DNA of 64,000 bases from Kaistella polysaccharea (GTDB taxonomy: Bacteria > Bacteroidota > Bacteroidia > Flavobacteriales > Weeksellaceae), in assembly GCF_020410745.1 (NCBI RefSeq), contig NZ_CP084528.1:1178001-1242000 (forward strand), read 5' to 3'. Positions 15,564-24,750 of this stretch are shown in pieces. The notes under the pieces were generated by a model that was given only the letters and a program-made list of their open reading frames with translations, was not told where the DNA came from and did not search any database. The stretch's first letter is position 1, and each line of letters begins with the position of its first letter. The position numbers were made by a program, and so were the translations under genes.

Positions 15564-16118
15564 TTATTTCCACTCGAATGTATCGATCAAGTGAAGTAAG
15601 TCTTTTTTAATATAATCTACCGCCGGACCCAAAGAATCTGGTTTCGGTCGGGAATTAAAATACAAATTGGCGGTGACATAATGCCGCGTAGAATCGGTCA
15701 CAAAAAATTGGAGATTGCTTGCGGTTGGACCTTTAAGCTCATAAAAATTTCCGTACACATTACGTTCCGGATAACTGAAAGATTTGGTATCAATCGCACT
15801 GGCTTTGATGGTATGTTCGTACACCATTTTCTCTGATTCCTGCACATGACGATCAAAATCATTTTTAATGGGAAAGTACGTGATGAATACTTTCGCTTTC
15901 ATTGCAGGATATTCTATATAATACCAGCAGGGATTTTTTGCCTCTTTTACTTTCGCAAATTCCGAATAGTCAAACGAGAAATTGCAAGGTGATATAAACC
16001 GCTGATATTTCGCTTCTGGATACTCTAACCGAAGTTCACCCGTAGGTTTTGGTTTTGTGTCTTCTGCACAAGAAATCAAAACGAATCCTAAAAAAGTTAA
16101 AATGAGTTTTTTAAACAT
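15564..16118 (-). CDS. gldD: Gliding motility lipoprotein GldD
   Basis: 184 residues with a lipoprotein signal (MFKKLILTFLGFVLISC, cysteine 17). The mature part follows the GldD pattern: PKPTGELRLEYPEAKYQRF, FSFDYSEFAKV, CWYYIEYPAMKAKVFITYFPIKND, VYGNFYELKGPTASNLQFFVTDSTRHYVTANLYFNSRPKPDSL. GldD is an essential gliding lipoprotein in Flavobacterium johnsoniae. A TATTTTTG box ends only 4 nt before the ATG, so the mRNA may be almost leaderless. In F. johnsoniae, as I recall, ssb and gldE stand between mutY and gldD; here the gap to mutY is 76 nt and holds neither. Confidence 0.92.
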   Translation of the reverse strand: MFKKLILTFLGFVLISCAEDTKPKPTGELRLEYPEAKYQRFISPCNFSFDYSEFAKVKEAKNPCWYYIEYPAMKAKVFITYFPIKNDFDRHVQESEKMVYEHTIKASAIDTKSFSYPERNVYGNFYELKGPTASNLQFFVTDSTRHYVTANLYFNSRPKPDSLGPAVDYIKKDLLHLIDTFEWK

Positions 16119-16122
16119 TGCG

Positions 16123-16130
16123 CAAAAATA
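16123..16130 (-). promoter_or_regulatory. -7 box of gldD
   Basis: TATTTTTG on the minus strand, 4 nt before the gldD ATG. No good -33 element at the normal distance, so confidence is moderate. Confidence 0.45.
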
Positions 16131-16194
16131 CGAATTACTTTTAAATTTTAAGTATCAATATAAGGAGTGTTTCACAGAAAATAATTAATGATAA

Positions 16195-17232
16195 TTAGTT
16201 CTCACAAACCGAACTCAAATAGGTTTCTAAGGGTTTGGGAAAGGATTTCTGTTTCGCCTCTTCTTCATTAATGATAATATATCCTTCTTTCTGCGCAAAA
16301 TTCATTAGCATTGTCCTTGAAGGGAGTTGAATATGATCAAACTGAATCGTCAGATTCTTATGCGTAAGTTTATGCAAAACCGTTTTTTGGTTCACCAAAT
16401 AATCGCTCCAGTCGGCTGGAACTTCCATCGGAAAATCGTAGAGTTTCTTCCAGATGAAATCTTCTTTGCGCTGTCGAATTAAAAAGGAACCTTTAAATTC
16501 TACAAAAGAATACTTTAATTTTAAATCGGTCGGCTTCGTCTTCTTCGTTTTTACGGGAAAATCTTGTACTCGCCCGAATTCGAAGGCGAGACAATCATTA
16601 TTTAAAGGACAACTTTCGCACACTGGATTTTTGGGTTTACAGATCGCCGATCCCAAATCCATAATGGCTTCATTGAAATGTCCGGCTTCATTTTCGGGCA
16701 TTATTTGCCTCGCGAGGTCGGAGAAATACCCAAATGCTTTACTATTTGAAACATCAAAATTATCGGCAAAGATGCGCGATAAAACACGGTAAAAATTGCC
16801 ATCGACGGCGGGAATACTTTTTCCAAAACAAATACTGGAAATTGCAGCCGCCGTATATTTGCCAACTCCTTTTAAGGTTAGTATATCTTCATATTCCTGG
16901 GGGAAAACCCCTTTAAAATCATTAATAATTTGCAGAGATGCTTTGTGTAAATTTAAAGCTCTGGAATAATAACCAAGTCCTTTCCAATATAATAAAACAT
17001 CATCTGTGGAGGCTTCAGCTAAAGTTTGAACATCCGGAAATCTTTCGATAAATAGATTGTAATGATTTAAGCCCTGTTCAATACGGGTTTGCTGGAAAAT
17101 AATTTCACAAATCCAGATCTTGTAAGGATCATTGGTTTTTCGGAAGGGTAAATCGCGTCCGTGGATTTGATACCAATCGAGCAGTTTCCTACCAACATGA
17201 AGAAAATCAGCATTTTGTTTTTTTGTTTTCAA
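16195..17232 (-). CDS. mutY: A/G-specific adenine glycosylase MutY
   Basis: 345 residues. It removes adenine mispaired with 8-oxoguanine. The catalytic glutamate lies in WICEIIFQQTRIEQ, the helix-hairpin-helix in LTLKGVGKYTAAAISS, and the catalytic aspartate in IPAVDGNFYRVLSRIF. The iron-sulfur ligands are spaced CKPKNPVCESCPLNNDC (C-x6-C-x2-C-x5-C). A NUDIX-like C-terminal domain (about 235-345) completes the family architecture. It is divergent from the HU gene, with which it shares a short promoter region. Confidence 0.95.
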   Translation of the reverse strand: MKTKKQNADFLHVGRKLLDWYQIHGRDLPFRKTNDPYKIWICEIIFQQTRIEQGLNHYNLFIERFPDVQTLAEASTDDVLLYWKGLGYYSRALNLHKASLQIINDFKGVFPQEYEDILTLKGVGKYTAAAISSICFGKSIPAVDGNFYRVLSRIFADNFDVSNSKAFGYFSDLARQIMPENEAGHFNEAIMDLGSAICKPKNPVCESCPLNNDCLAFEFGRVQDFPVKTKKTKPTDLKLKYSFVEFKGSFLIRQRKEDFIWKKLYDFPMEVPADWSDYLVNQKTVLHKLTHKNLTIQFDHIQLPSRTMLMNFAQKEGYIIINEEEAKQKSFPKPLETYLSSVCEN

Positions 17233-17250
17233 AAATTCTTGTTATATTTG
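17223..17250 (+). promoter_or_regulatory. Promoter of the HU gene
   Basis: TTTG, 17 nt spacer, TATATTTG: a full match to the Bacteroidetes consensus. It lies 29 nt before the HU ATG and overlaps the first codons of divergent mutY. Confidence 0.75.
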
Positions 17251-17278
17251 CACACCAAAAATATAAATAAATAAAGGA

Positions 17279-17569
17279 ATGACAAAGGCAGAATTGGTGA
17301 ATACCATCTCAAATAAATTGGGAACTGAAAAGAATGAAACACAGAAGGTTATAGAAGCTTTTATGCAGGAGATCAGAACATCAATGTACAATGGAGACAA
17401 TGTTTACTTAAGAGGTTTTGGATCATTCATTATAAAAACCAGAGCTGCAAAGACGGGAAGAAACATTTCTAAGAACACAGCAATAGAAATTCCTGCACAC
17501 AATATTCCGGCTTTCAAACCGTCAAAAACGTTTGTAGAGAAAGTAAAAACCAAAGTTGCAGTAAAATAG
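17279..17569 (+). CDS. HU-family DNA-binding protein
   Basis: 96 residues, the usual HU length. It has the N-terminal helices MTKAELVNTISNKLGTEKNETQKVIEAFMQEI, the VYLRGFGSFIIKTRAAKTGRNISKNTAIEIPAHNIPAFKPSKTF arm, and the proline in the IPAHNIPAF strand. It binds and bends DNA as part of the nucleoid. Placed before a tiny basic protein gene and RNase G. Confidence 0.95.
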   Translation: MTKAELVNTISNKLGTEKNETQKVIEAFMQEIRTSMYNGDNVYLRGFGSFIIKTRAAKTGRNISKNTAIEIPAHNIPAFKPSKTFVEKVKTKVAVK

Positions 17570-17637
17570 TCAAGCAGTAAATAGTTATAAAACAATTAAC
17601 AAAAGAAATATACGTTACAAACCAAAAAATTTAAATT

Positions 17638-17727
17638 ATGCCAAGCGGAAAGAAAAGAAAGAGACATAAGGTTGCGACCCACAAAAGAAAGAAAAGAAGA
17701 AGAGCAAACAGACACAAGAAAAAATAA
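17638..17727 (+). CDS. 29-residue basic protein (AURKAIP1/COX24 type, probable small ribosomal protein)
   Basis: The frame reads MPSGKKRKRHKVATHKRKKR followed by RRANRHKKK and TAA: 29 residues, about two thirds of them K, R or H. Related tiny proteins in Bacteroidetes carry the label AURKAIP1/COX24 domain, a family whose eukaryotic member mS38 is a mitochondrial ribosomal protein. I recall an equivalent peptide being seen in a Flavobacterium ribosome structure, but cannot check it here. The A-rich leader and the strong terminator just downstream support expression. It is easily missed by gene finders. Confidence 0.8.
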   Translation: MPSGKKRKRHKVATHKRKKRRRANRHKKK

Positions 17728-17752
17728 TCTCTTTGCGATTAACAATATAATA

Positions 17753-17799
17753 ATATAGTTGGTGTTTTTATACGTATAAATTTCACCGACTATATTTTT
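17753..17799 (+). terminator. Rho-independent terminator after the small basic protein
   Basis: ATATAGTTGGTG and CACCGACTATAT form a 12 bp stem with one G.T pair around a 19 nt loop, followed by TTTTG. Confidence 0.6.
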
Positions 17800-17965
17800 G
17801 TTTTTATCCAGCGGTAAACGGCGAATATTTAGTATTTTTACGAAGGATTTCGTCTTTCCTTACCCCAAAAACAAAAAACACAAACCATTAAAAAAATTGA
17901 GTCATTGTATTTTGAATTATCGAAATGTAAACCACACTCAATTATTTTAATCCCTTACTAAAAGA

Positions 17966-19528
17966 ATGAAGAAAGAACTGATAATATCACATGAAGATGC
18001 GCAATCAAAAATTGCCCTACTCGAAGACGGCCGTCTCTTTGAACTTCACGAACAGGAAGACAAAAGAGATTTTGTTGTTGGCGATTTATTTATCGGTAAA
18101 GTAAAAAAACTCGCGCCCAATTTAAATGCGGCTTTCGTCTCTATTGGTTACGAAAAGGATGCATTTCTTCACTATCAGGATTTGGGTCCTCAGTTTCTGA
18201 CGTATAAAAAATTTCTTCAGGATACCGTCACCAACAAACAGCAAAACTCCTCATTGAAGAATTTCGAAATTCAAAAGGAAATTCATAAGAACGGTCTCAT
18301 TGAGAAAGTTTTAGCAAAAGATGACAGCGTTATTCTTCAAATTACCAAAGAACCTATTTCTACAAAAGGTCCCAGAATTTCTACCCAAATTTCCCTCACG
18401 GGACGTTTTTTGGTTTTAATTCCCTTTGATAAAAGTGTTTCTATTTCGAAGAAGATTGGAAATGGTGAAGAAAAAGAACGGCTTCGTACTCTTATTGAAA
18501 GCATTAAACCAGAAGGTTTTGGCGTAATCATCCGTACGGTAGCAGAAGGAAAGAAAGTAGCAGAACTTCACAACGACATGAATCAGCTGATTCAGAAATG
18601 GGAAACTGCTTTTAAAAATCTTCAGAAAAACAAAGTTCCCAGCAAAGTATTGAGCGAAGAAGATAAAGCCTCTTCGATCTTGCGCGATAACTTCAATGCA
18701 GATTTCGTTAATATTTACTGTGATGATAAACAGATGGTTGACGATATGCGCAATTACCTGGAAGTAATCGCACCCGAACGTAAAAATATCGTTCAGTTCT
18801 ACGACAAACCAATTCCTTTAATGGAATATTATAACGTAGAAAAACAACTGAAACAAAGTTTTGGCAAACACGTAAACATTCCAAGTTCAAAAGGTGCTTA
18901 TCTTGTGATCGAACATACGGAAGCACTTCACGTCATCGATGTAAACTCCGGAAACAACCTATCTTCCGGCGCTGGTGCTGGCAGTAAAGAACACGCTTTA
19001 AACGTAAACAAAATGGCAGCAACGGAAATTGCACGTCAGCTTCGTTTGCGCGATATGGGAGGAATTATCGTCGTCGACTTCATCGATATGATCAGCGCGG
19101 ATCACCGTAGAGATTTATACGAACATTTTAAAGAAGAAATGCAACGTGATAAAGCACGTCACAAAATTTTACCGCCAAGTAAATTCGGACTTATTCAATT
19201 GACGAGACAGCGAACGCGACCGGAAAAACAGATTAAAACCAAAGAAGACAATCCAAACATCGATGGGGAAATTCTGGCGCCAATTGTGGTGGTAGAAAGA
19301 ATGGAAGAAGTGATTCGTAATCTGATTCAGACCGAGAAAGGCAAACTTTTTCTGCATGTTCACCCTTTTGTAGAAGCTTATCTGACCAAAGGTTTAATCA
19401 GCATTCAGGTGAGATGGTTTTTGAAATATAAAAAATGGGTAACAATTATCCCAAGAGATTCTTTTAAATATTTAGAATACAAAATGGTAAATTCTAAAAA
19501 AGAAGAATTGATGAGCTATTCTAATTAA
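17966..19528 (+). CDS. rng: Ribonuclease G/E family endoribonuclease
   Basis: 520 residues, the length of RNase G rather than RNase E. An S1-like domain near the start (GDLFIGKVKKLAPNLNAAFVSIGYEKDAFLHYQDL, about 40-75) is followed by the catalytic DNase I-like region with magnesium ligands in LHVIDVNSGNN (about 325) and GGIIVVDFIDM (about 370), then LTRQRTR. It cleaves single-stranded RNA in rRNA maturation and mRNA turnover. The C-terminal degradosome scaffold of RNase E is absent. HU, the tiny basic protein and rng form a cluster usual in Flavobacteriia. Confidence 0.93.
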   Translation: MKKELIISHEDAQSKIALLEDGRLFELHEQEDKRDFVVGDLFIGKVKKLAPNLNAAFVSIGYEKDAFLHYQDLGPQFLTYKKFLQDTVTNKQQNSSLKNFEIQKEIHKNGLIEKVLAKDDSVILQITKEPISTKGPRISTQISLTGRFLVLIPFDKSVSISKKIGNGEEKERLRTLIESIKPEGFGVIIRTVAEGKKVAELHNDMNQLIQKWETAFKNLQKNKVPSKVLSEEDKASSILRDNFNADFVNIYCDDKQMVDDMRNYLEVIAPERKNIVQFYDKPIPLMEYYNVEKQLKQSFGKHVNIPSSKGAYLVIEHTEALHVIDVNSGNNLSSGAGAGSKEHALNVNKMAATEIARQLRLRDMGGIIVVDFIDMISADHRRDLYEHFKEEMQRDKARHKILPPSKFGLIQLTRQRTRPEKQIKTKEDNPNIDGEILAPIVVVERMEEVIRNLIQTEKGKLFLHVHPFVEAYLTKGLISIQVRWFLKYKKWVTIIPRDSFKYLEYKMVNSKKEELMSYSN

Positions 19529-19556
19529 GACTACTAAAAATCGCACTAAAATATAC

Positions 19557-19585
19557 AACTTCCGAAAATTATCGGAAGTTTTTTT
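19557..19585 (+). terminator. Terminator of rng
   Basis: ACTTCCGA and TCGGAAGT pair around a short AAATTA loop and are followed by a run of T. Confidence 0.8.
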
Positions 19586-19659
19586 GTGGTTTAAATCCGT
19601 AGAAGACAATTCGGAAAATAGTTTTATATTTAAAATTCAAAACACAAAAAACATTCATT

Positions 19660-20193
19660 ATGAAAATCAAAATCTCTGTAGTAATTCTTCTTTTTTCTTT
19701 TACGGCTTTGATGAGCCAAAAATTCGACAAGTTAATCTATTCGAAAAAAGATAAACCGACGGTTATTATTAATGAAATTATCATCGCCAATTGGGAATTA
19801 TTAAATTCAATCCCAAGCAGTAAAATAAAGAAAATGGATGTCATGAAATCCAAGTCGAACGAAGCGGATCAATATTCCGCAAAATATCCTAATTTAAGTC
19901 AATATGGATTAATCGTCTGTACTGCAGATGTTGCTCAACTTGAGTCGAAAACCCAAAATCAAATTCGAACTTTCTTTGGCACAGATCCAAAAACTAAAAT
20001 ATATGTGGATGGTTTTCTCTTGGTAAATAATGATTTCCGGATCGCTACAAAAAGCATCAGAGAAATTGAAATGATCAAACCCAACGAAGAGGAATTCAAT
20101 ACAGAAATGATTATTAATGTTTGGACTTTGGATAAAGAGAACAGAATATCGTCTTTGACAATATCAAAAAATGAAATTATAAAAGATTTTTAA
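19660..20193 (+). CDS. Secreted hypothetical protein
   Basis: 177 residues with a signal peptide (MKIKISVVILLFSFTALMSQ). The mature chain has KPTVIINEIIIANWELLNSIPSSKIKKMDVMKSKSNEADQYSAKYPNLSQYGLIVCTA, reminiscent of the small plug-like segments of TonB-dependent receptor domains in which a name-like strand, a P-x-x-I-x-x-I/M turn and YG-x-I-x-x follow each other. No barrel is present. I do not assign a function. A periplasmic location is likely. Confidence 0.65.
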   Translation: MKIKISVVILLFSFTALMSQKFDKLIYSKKDKPTVIINEIIIANWELLNSIPSSKIKKMDVMKSKSNEADQYSAKYPNLSQYGLIVCTADVAQLESKTQNQIRTFFGTDPKTKIYVDGFLLVNNDFRIATKSIREIEMIKPNEEEFNTEMIINVWTLDKENRISSLTISKNEIIKDF

Positions 20194-20206
20194 TAATTTC
20201 AAAAGA

Positions 20207-20414
20207 ATGCGCAATATTTTCCGAGTACTTGTGGCGTTAACTTTTGCATTAATTTCGTGTAATCCTAAAACCGAAAAAACCATGAACTCTACGAACTGCG
20301 CTTGATGAAACCCAGTTTGAACTCGCCATCTGCACTATTTTCACTTTGGAAAGTGGCCTTATAACGAAAGACTTCACCTATTATGATAATTTCGATGAGG
20401 AGGAAATGAAATAA
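20207..20414 (+). pseudogene. Frameshifted small lipoprotein gene
   Basis: The frame starts MRNIFRVLVALTFALISC, a clear lipoprotein signal, continues NPKTEKTMNSTNCA and stops. A different frame then runs open for about 42 codons (LDETQFELAICTIFTLESGL, then ITKDFTYYDNFDEEEMK, then stop). The second part reads like the end of an NTF2/SnoaL-like or similar small domain. The simplest reading is a gene broken by at least one frameshift and shortened by a deletion. Confidence 0.55.
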
Positions 20415-20510
20415 TTTAGATCAAAAAATTAATATTTCTTAAGAAATCTTTTTTACATTAAATTTTCAGTAATTTAGGTTTTTATTAATTTTCAGATTTA
20501 CAATTAACGC

Positions 20511-21086
20511 ATGTCCGATTCTTTTTTCATCGACCAAACTTTTGACAAAATAGACTTTACTTTAAATCAATTACCAAAAGGCGAATATGAAAACTGTATT
20601 TTCCGAAACTGTGATCTTAGCGATTATAATTTGTCTGACTTTAAATTTAATGAGTGTGAATTTGTAGATTGTAATTTGAGTTTAGCCCAATTACATGGAA
20701 CGGTTTTTCGGGATGTTAAATTTAAAGAATGCAAAATGCTGGGACTTCAGTTTGAAAATTGCAATGATTTCGGTCTTGCTTTTACTTTCGCGCAATGTCA
20801 GTTGAATCACTCCTCTTTTTTCCAGCTTAAAATAAGAAAAACAGTTTTTAAAGAGTGTCAACTGCGTGAAATCTATTTTTCCGAAGCTGATTTAAGTTTC
20901 GCAACCTTCGCAGATTGTGATTTATCGTTATCTAACTTTTACCAAACTGTTCTCGAAAAAGCCGATTTTCGGACGGCTCAAAATTATTCTATCGATCCGG
21001 AAAATAACCGCATCAAAGGCGCTAAGTTTTCCTTATCAGGAATTTCTGGCCTACTCTACAAATATCAAATTAAGATTGAGGAATAA
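20511..21086 (+). CDS. Pentapeptide-repeat protein
   Basis: 191 residues made largely of A(D/N)LxF-type five-residue repeats, for example CIFRNCDLSDYNLSDFKFNECEFVDCNLSLAQL and CQLREIYFSEADLSFATFADCDLSLSNFYQTVLEKADF. The array is split by a short non-repeat stretch and closes with the C-terminal KGAKFSLSGISGLLYKYQIKI. This is the layout of Qnr/MfpA-like right-handed beta-helix proteins, some of which protect DNA gyrase. Chromosomal relatives are common and their natural role is uncertain; quinolone protection is not claimed. Confidence 0.85.
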   Translation: MSDSFFIDQTFDKIDFTLNQLPKGEYENCIFRNCDLSDYNLSDFKFNECEFVDCNLSLAQLHGTVFRDVKFKECKMLGLQFENCNDFGLAFTFAQCQLNHSSFFQLKIRKTVFKECQLREIYFSEADLSFATFADCDLSLSNFYQTVLEKADFRTAQNYSIDPENNRIKGAKFSLSGISGLLYKYQIKIEE

Positions 21087-21373
21087 GTAGAATTACAATT
21101 CTTTCTACATTCAACTTTAATCTAAAAGCACTAATTTATTTCTTGCTCTATGAAGTTCATAAATCTTCATTGTTTTTCCCTTTCAACATGATTTGAAAAA
21201 GGAATCGGCAGGTCATTTTCTTGGACTTATATTTGTTGCTATGGAACGGATTTGCAAAACAGACATTTCATGCCTTGCGTAAATGAACGATAATGTTGTG
21301 AAATAATTTCACATCCTTTAAAACTATATTGTAATACATTTCGTATTTTACAGATACTAACAGAAAGTGAGAA

Positions 21374-22528
21374 ATGATGGATAAGAGGAAAAATAGTGAT
21401 TTAAATTTTGGAAAGGGTTTCACGTTTAGCAAACACACCCCAGAAGAAATTTCTCATTTTGATCGGGTTTTCGATGTTTTTAAAGATCTTCTCACCCATA
21501 CTTCGGGTGACATTGAAGAAGCCTTTGAATGGCTGGAAATGCTGGATAAAGAATATGACATTTTCACCGATGAATATACCTTGGAGAATTTTGAAGAAGA
21601 CCTTAAGAAAAGAGGCTACATCAAAGAAGAAATAGATCCAAAAGACGGAAATGCTGGAACTGGGAAAGGTAAAAATATTTTAACCGCTAAACTAGAAGCT
21701 GCTTTGCGGGAATTTGCTTTAGACCAAATTTTTGGGAAACTGAAAAAAAGCGGCATCGGAAATCACAATACCAAAAAAGTTGGCGTTGGTGATGAACGCG
21801 ACGGTGAAAATCGAAACTTTCAATATGGTGATGATCTATCAACCATCAACATGACCGAAAGTTTAAAAAATGCTCAGATTAATAATGGAATCTCAGATTT
21901 ACGCTTAACCGAAGACGACCTCATCGTTGAGGAAACAAAACACAAAGCGCAAATGAGTACGGTTTTGATGATTGACATCAGCCACTCCATGATTTTATAC
22001 GGCGAAGATCGGATCACGCCCGCGAAAAAAGTGGCCATGGCTTTGGTGGAACTCATCAATCGAAAATACCCAAAAGACTCCATTGACATTATTGTTTTTG
22101 GAAACGAAGCGTGGCCCATAAAAGTGAAAGACCTTCCCTATTTACAAGTCGGACCTTACCACACAAATACGGTTGCAGGTTTAGAATTGGCGATGGATAT
22201 TTTGCGTAGAAAGCGAAATACAAACAAGCAGATTTTCATGATTACAGATGGAAAACCGAGTTGCATCACCTTGCCAACGGGGGAATTTTACATGAACAGC
22301 AATGGTTTGGATGAAATGATAGTTTCCCAATGTTTGACAAAAGCTGCACAAGCCCGAAAATTGAAAATTCCAATCACCACTTTTATGATTGCACAAGATC
22401 CTTATTTACGGAAATTTGTGGAAGCTTTTACCGCACTTAACAAAGGAAAAGCATTTCTAACAGGACTTTCCGGATTGGGCCAAATGATTTTTGAAGATTA
22501 CGAGAAAAACAGAATAAAAAGAATTTAA
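21374..22528 (+). CDS. VWA-domain protein, partner of the MoxR-like ATPase
   Basis: 384 residues. A helical N-terminal half (about 1-180) precedes a von Willebrand A domain whose metal-binding motif is DISHSM in TVLMIDISHSMILYG (about residue 200). The conserved threonine and aspartate follow in HTNTVAGLELAMDILRR and FMITDGKPSC. With the ATPase gene 77 nt downstream it forms a MoxR/VWA pair, comparable to magnesium-chelatase I and D subunits, which remodel or insert cofactors into target proteins. The target is unknown. The frame begins with two successive ATG codons. Confidence 0.85.
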   Translation: MMDKRKNSDLNFGKGFTFSKHTPEEISHFDRVFDVFKDLLTHTSGDIEEAFEWLEMLDKEYDIFTDEYTLENFEEDLKKRGYIKEEIDPKDGNAGTGKGKNILTAKLEAALREFALDQIFGKLKKSGIGNHNTKKVGVGDERDGENRNFQYGDDLSTINMTESLKNAQINNGISDLRLTEDDLIVEETKHKAQMSTVLMIDISHSMILYGEDRITPAKKVAMALVELINRKYPKDSIDIIVFGNEAWPIKVKDLPYLQVGPYHTNTVAGLELAMDILRRKRNTNKQIFMITDGKPSCITLPTGEFYMNSNGLDEMIVSQCLTKAAQARKLKIPITTFMIAQDPYLRKFVEAFTALNKGKAFLTGLSGLGQMIFEDYEKNRIKRI

Positions 22529-22605
22529 CGATTGTACAAAGTATAATATACCAGGTAAATTACTTCGTACATTTTTACATTTGACATCGTACAACTAAAA
22601 AGAAT

Positions 22606-24060
22606 ATGAAAACAGATATTACATTTAAAGAATTAAAAGATTCCGGTTACCAACATAAAACCATTAACCAGGAAATTCAGGCAAATTTAATTGCAAAAAT
22701 AAAGGCAAAAGAACCTGTTTTCGAAGGTCTTTGGGGTTATGAAGATACGGTTGTTCCGCAATTGAAAAAAGCAATATTAGCAGGACATCACATCAATCTC
22801 TTAGGTTTACGCGGACAGGCAAAAACAAAGATTGCACGAAGTATGGTGAGTTTGCTGGATGAATATATGCCGATTGTGAAAGGTTCTGAAATTAACGACA
22901 GTCCTTTTATTCCAATCTCAAAATACGCAAGAGATCTTATTGAGGAACACGCCGATGAAACTATGATTTCCTGGGTTCACCGTTCTAACCGTTTCTTTGA
23001 AAAACTGGCAACTCCCGATGTGAATGTAGCCGATTTAATTGGTGACATCGATCCGATTAAAGCAGCAACTTTAAAATTGCCCTATTCCGATGAACGCGTT
23101 TTGCATTACGGAATGATTCCACGAGCAAACCGCTGTATTTTCGTATTGAATGAATTGCCCGATTTACAGGCGAGAATTCAGGTTTCTTTGTTTAATATTT
23201 TGCAGGAAGGTGATATTCAAATCCGTGGTTTTCAGTTGAGAATGCCACTGGATATTCAGTTTGTGTTTACGGCAAATCCAGAAGATTATACGAACCGAGG
23301 AAGTATAGTAACTCCTTTGAAAGATAGAATTGGATCTCAAATTTTTACCCATTATCCAAAAACAATTGCACTGGCGCGTCAGATTACGGAACAGGAAGCC
23401 ATGATTTCTTCCGAGGATCAATCGCAAATTCAAGTCCCAAGTTTGGCAAAAGATTTATTAGAAGAAGTTGCGTTTGCAGCGCGAGATAGTGAATATGTAG
23501 ATGCAAAAAGTGGCGTAAGCGCGCGACTCACCATTAGCGCCATGGAAAACTTAATCGCCGCAGCAAAATTAAGATTGATTGAATCAGATGCGACAAAAAC
23601 TTCAGTTCGACTGGTCGATTTTATGTCCATTATTCCATCCATTACCGGAAAAATTGAACTCGTTTATGAAGGCGAGCAGGAAGGTGCGGATCACGTTGCG
23701 AAGTTGTTAATCGACAAAGCAGTCATGACCCAGTTTGAAATGATATTCCCGCGCGTTCCGAAGTTAGAAAAAGAAGGTATTAAAACGCCATACACCGATT
23801 TAATTAATTGGTTTAACAAAAAATCAGTTCAACTCAATTACGCTGATTCTGACGAAGAATTCCATACCAAACTGAACAGCATTACTCCGCTTCACGACAT
23901 CGTAGCCGAATATGCGGAACAATTGGACGACGATGATCAGGACTTTTGCAAAGAACTCATTTTGTGGGCATTAACCATCAGTAAGAAATTAGACAAGTCG
24001 GAAAGTGAAAATGCTTTTACCTTTGATTCTGCGGGAATTGGTAAATATTACAGCAATTAA
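22606..24060 (+). CDS. MoxR-like AAA+ ATPase (magnesium-chelatase I type)
   Basis: 484 residues. A Walker A-like loop GLRGQAKTKIARSM (about 66-79) and Walker B CIFVLNELPDL (about 178-188, with NE where many family members have DE) frame an AAA+ core. The arginine-finger region is TNRGSIVTPLKDRIGSQI. A C-terminal helical lid contains GVSARLTISAMENLIAAAKLR. The P-loop GLRGQAKTK departs slightly from GxxGxGKT. It should work with the upstream VWA protein as a chaperone-like unit. Confidence 0.85.
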   Translation: MKTDITFKELKDSGYQHKTINQEIQANLIAKIKAKEPVFEGLWGYEDTVVPQLKKAILAGHHINLLGLRGQAKTKIARSMVSLLDEYMPIVKGSEINDSPFIPISKYARDLIEEHADETMISWVHRSNRFFEKLATPDVNVADLIGDIDPIKAATLKLPYSDERVLHYGMIPRANRCIFVLNELPDLQARIQVSLFNILQEGDIQIRGFQLRMPLDIQFVFTANPEDYTNRGSIVTPLKDRIGSQIFTHYPKTIALARQITEQEAMISSEDQSQIQVPSLAKDLLEEVAFAARDSEYVDAKSGVSARLTISAMENLIAAAKLRLIESDATKTSVRLVDFMSIIPSITGKIELVYEGEQEGADHVAKLLIDKAVMTQFEMIFPRVPKLEKEGIKTPYTDLINWFNKKSVQLNYADSDEEFHTKLNSITPLHDIVAEYAEQLDDDDQDFCKELILWALTISKKLDKSESENAFTFDSAGIGKYYSN

Positions 24061-24131
24061 AAACAGATTTTCAGATTAAAGAATTTCAATTAATTTAAAG
24101 TTTTTTTTTCAACTTTGAATTTTATTAATTT

Positions 24132-24165
24132 AACCTCTCTTAAATATTATAAGAGAGGTTTTTTT
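24132..24165 (+). terminator. Terminator after the AAA+/VWA pair
   Basis: AACCTCTCTTA and TAAGAGAGGTT form an 11 bp stem followed by T7. Confidence 0.85.
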
Positions 24166-24297
24166 AATATAATTGCGGAAAATTATCCTACTTTGTACTC
24201 AATAAAAATGAGGTAATTTTGAAGTTTAAATTTAATTTTTAAAGGAGCTTATTATCAAAAAAAATCTTCTTTTTAAATCCGTGTAAAACAGAAAGAA

Positions 24298-24750
24298 ATG
24301 GACTTACTCAGCAATATAACCTGGAGCTTTACCGAAAAAGGATACGATTTGCAAAATGAATTCAATGCCGATATTTCAGAATACCAAAAGGAAATCAAGC
24401 AAGAAAAATCATCCTGGAATCCAACTGAAATCGTGATTGAACATCCGAGCGTGGATATCGTTTTCGTAGCCTGGATCGATGTTAATGGTTTGGCTGAAAA
24501 CGAAATTCTTTTAGAAGACGAGGATTTTTTTGATGATGAAAGAACCAGTGAATTTGGTTTATTTCAAGCTGACATTCAGGCTCGTCTCCACGCTGAAAAT
24601 GGAAAGAATTTCTCTGCTTTAGAATTAATGTATAAGCTCGATCAACAGTTAAAACCCAAAGAACTTGGTGATGATCTCTTTTTTGAGGGTTTGGGAAGTC
24701 TTGAAAGTGACGGTAATATTCCTAAATTTTATTTATTCTGTGGCAGTTGA
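24298..24750 (+). CDS. Acidic hypothetical protein
   Basis: 150 residues, no signal or membrane helix, strongly acidic (ENEILLEDEDFFDDERTSEF). It begins MDLLSNITWSFTEKGYDLQNEF and ends KFYLFCGS. I do not recognise the family. It stands alone between a terminator and an acetyltransferase gene. ATG start after an A-rich leader. Confidence 0.65.
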   Translation: MDLLSNITWSFTEKGYDLQNEFNADISEYQKEIKQEKSSWNPTEIVIEHPSVDIVFVAWIDVNGLAENEILLEDEDFFDDERTSEFGLFQADIQARLHAENGKNFSALELMYKLDQQLKPKELGDDLFFEGLGSLESDGNIPKFYLFCGS

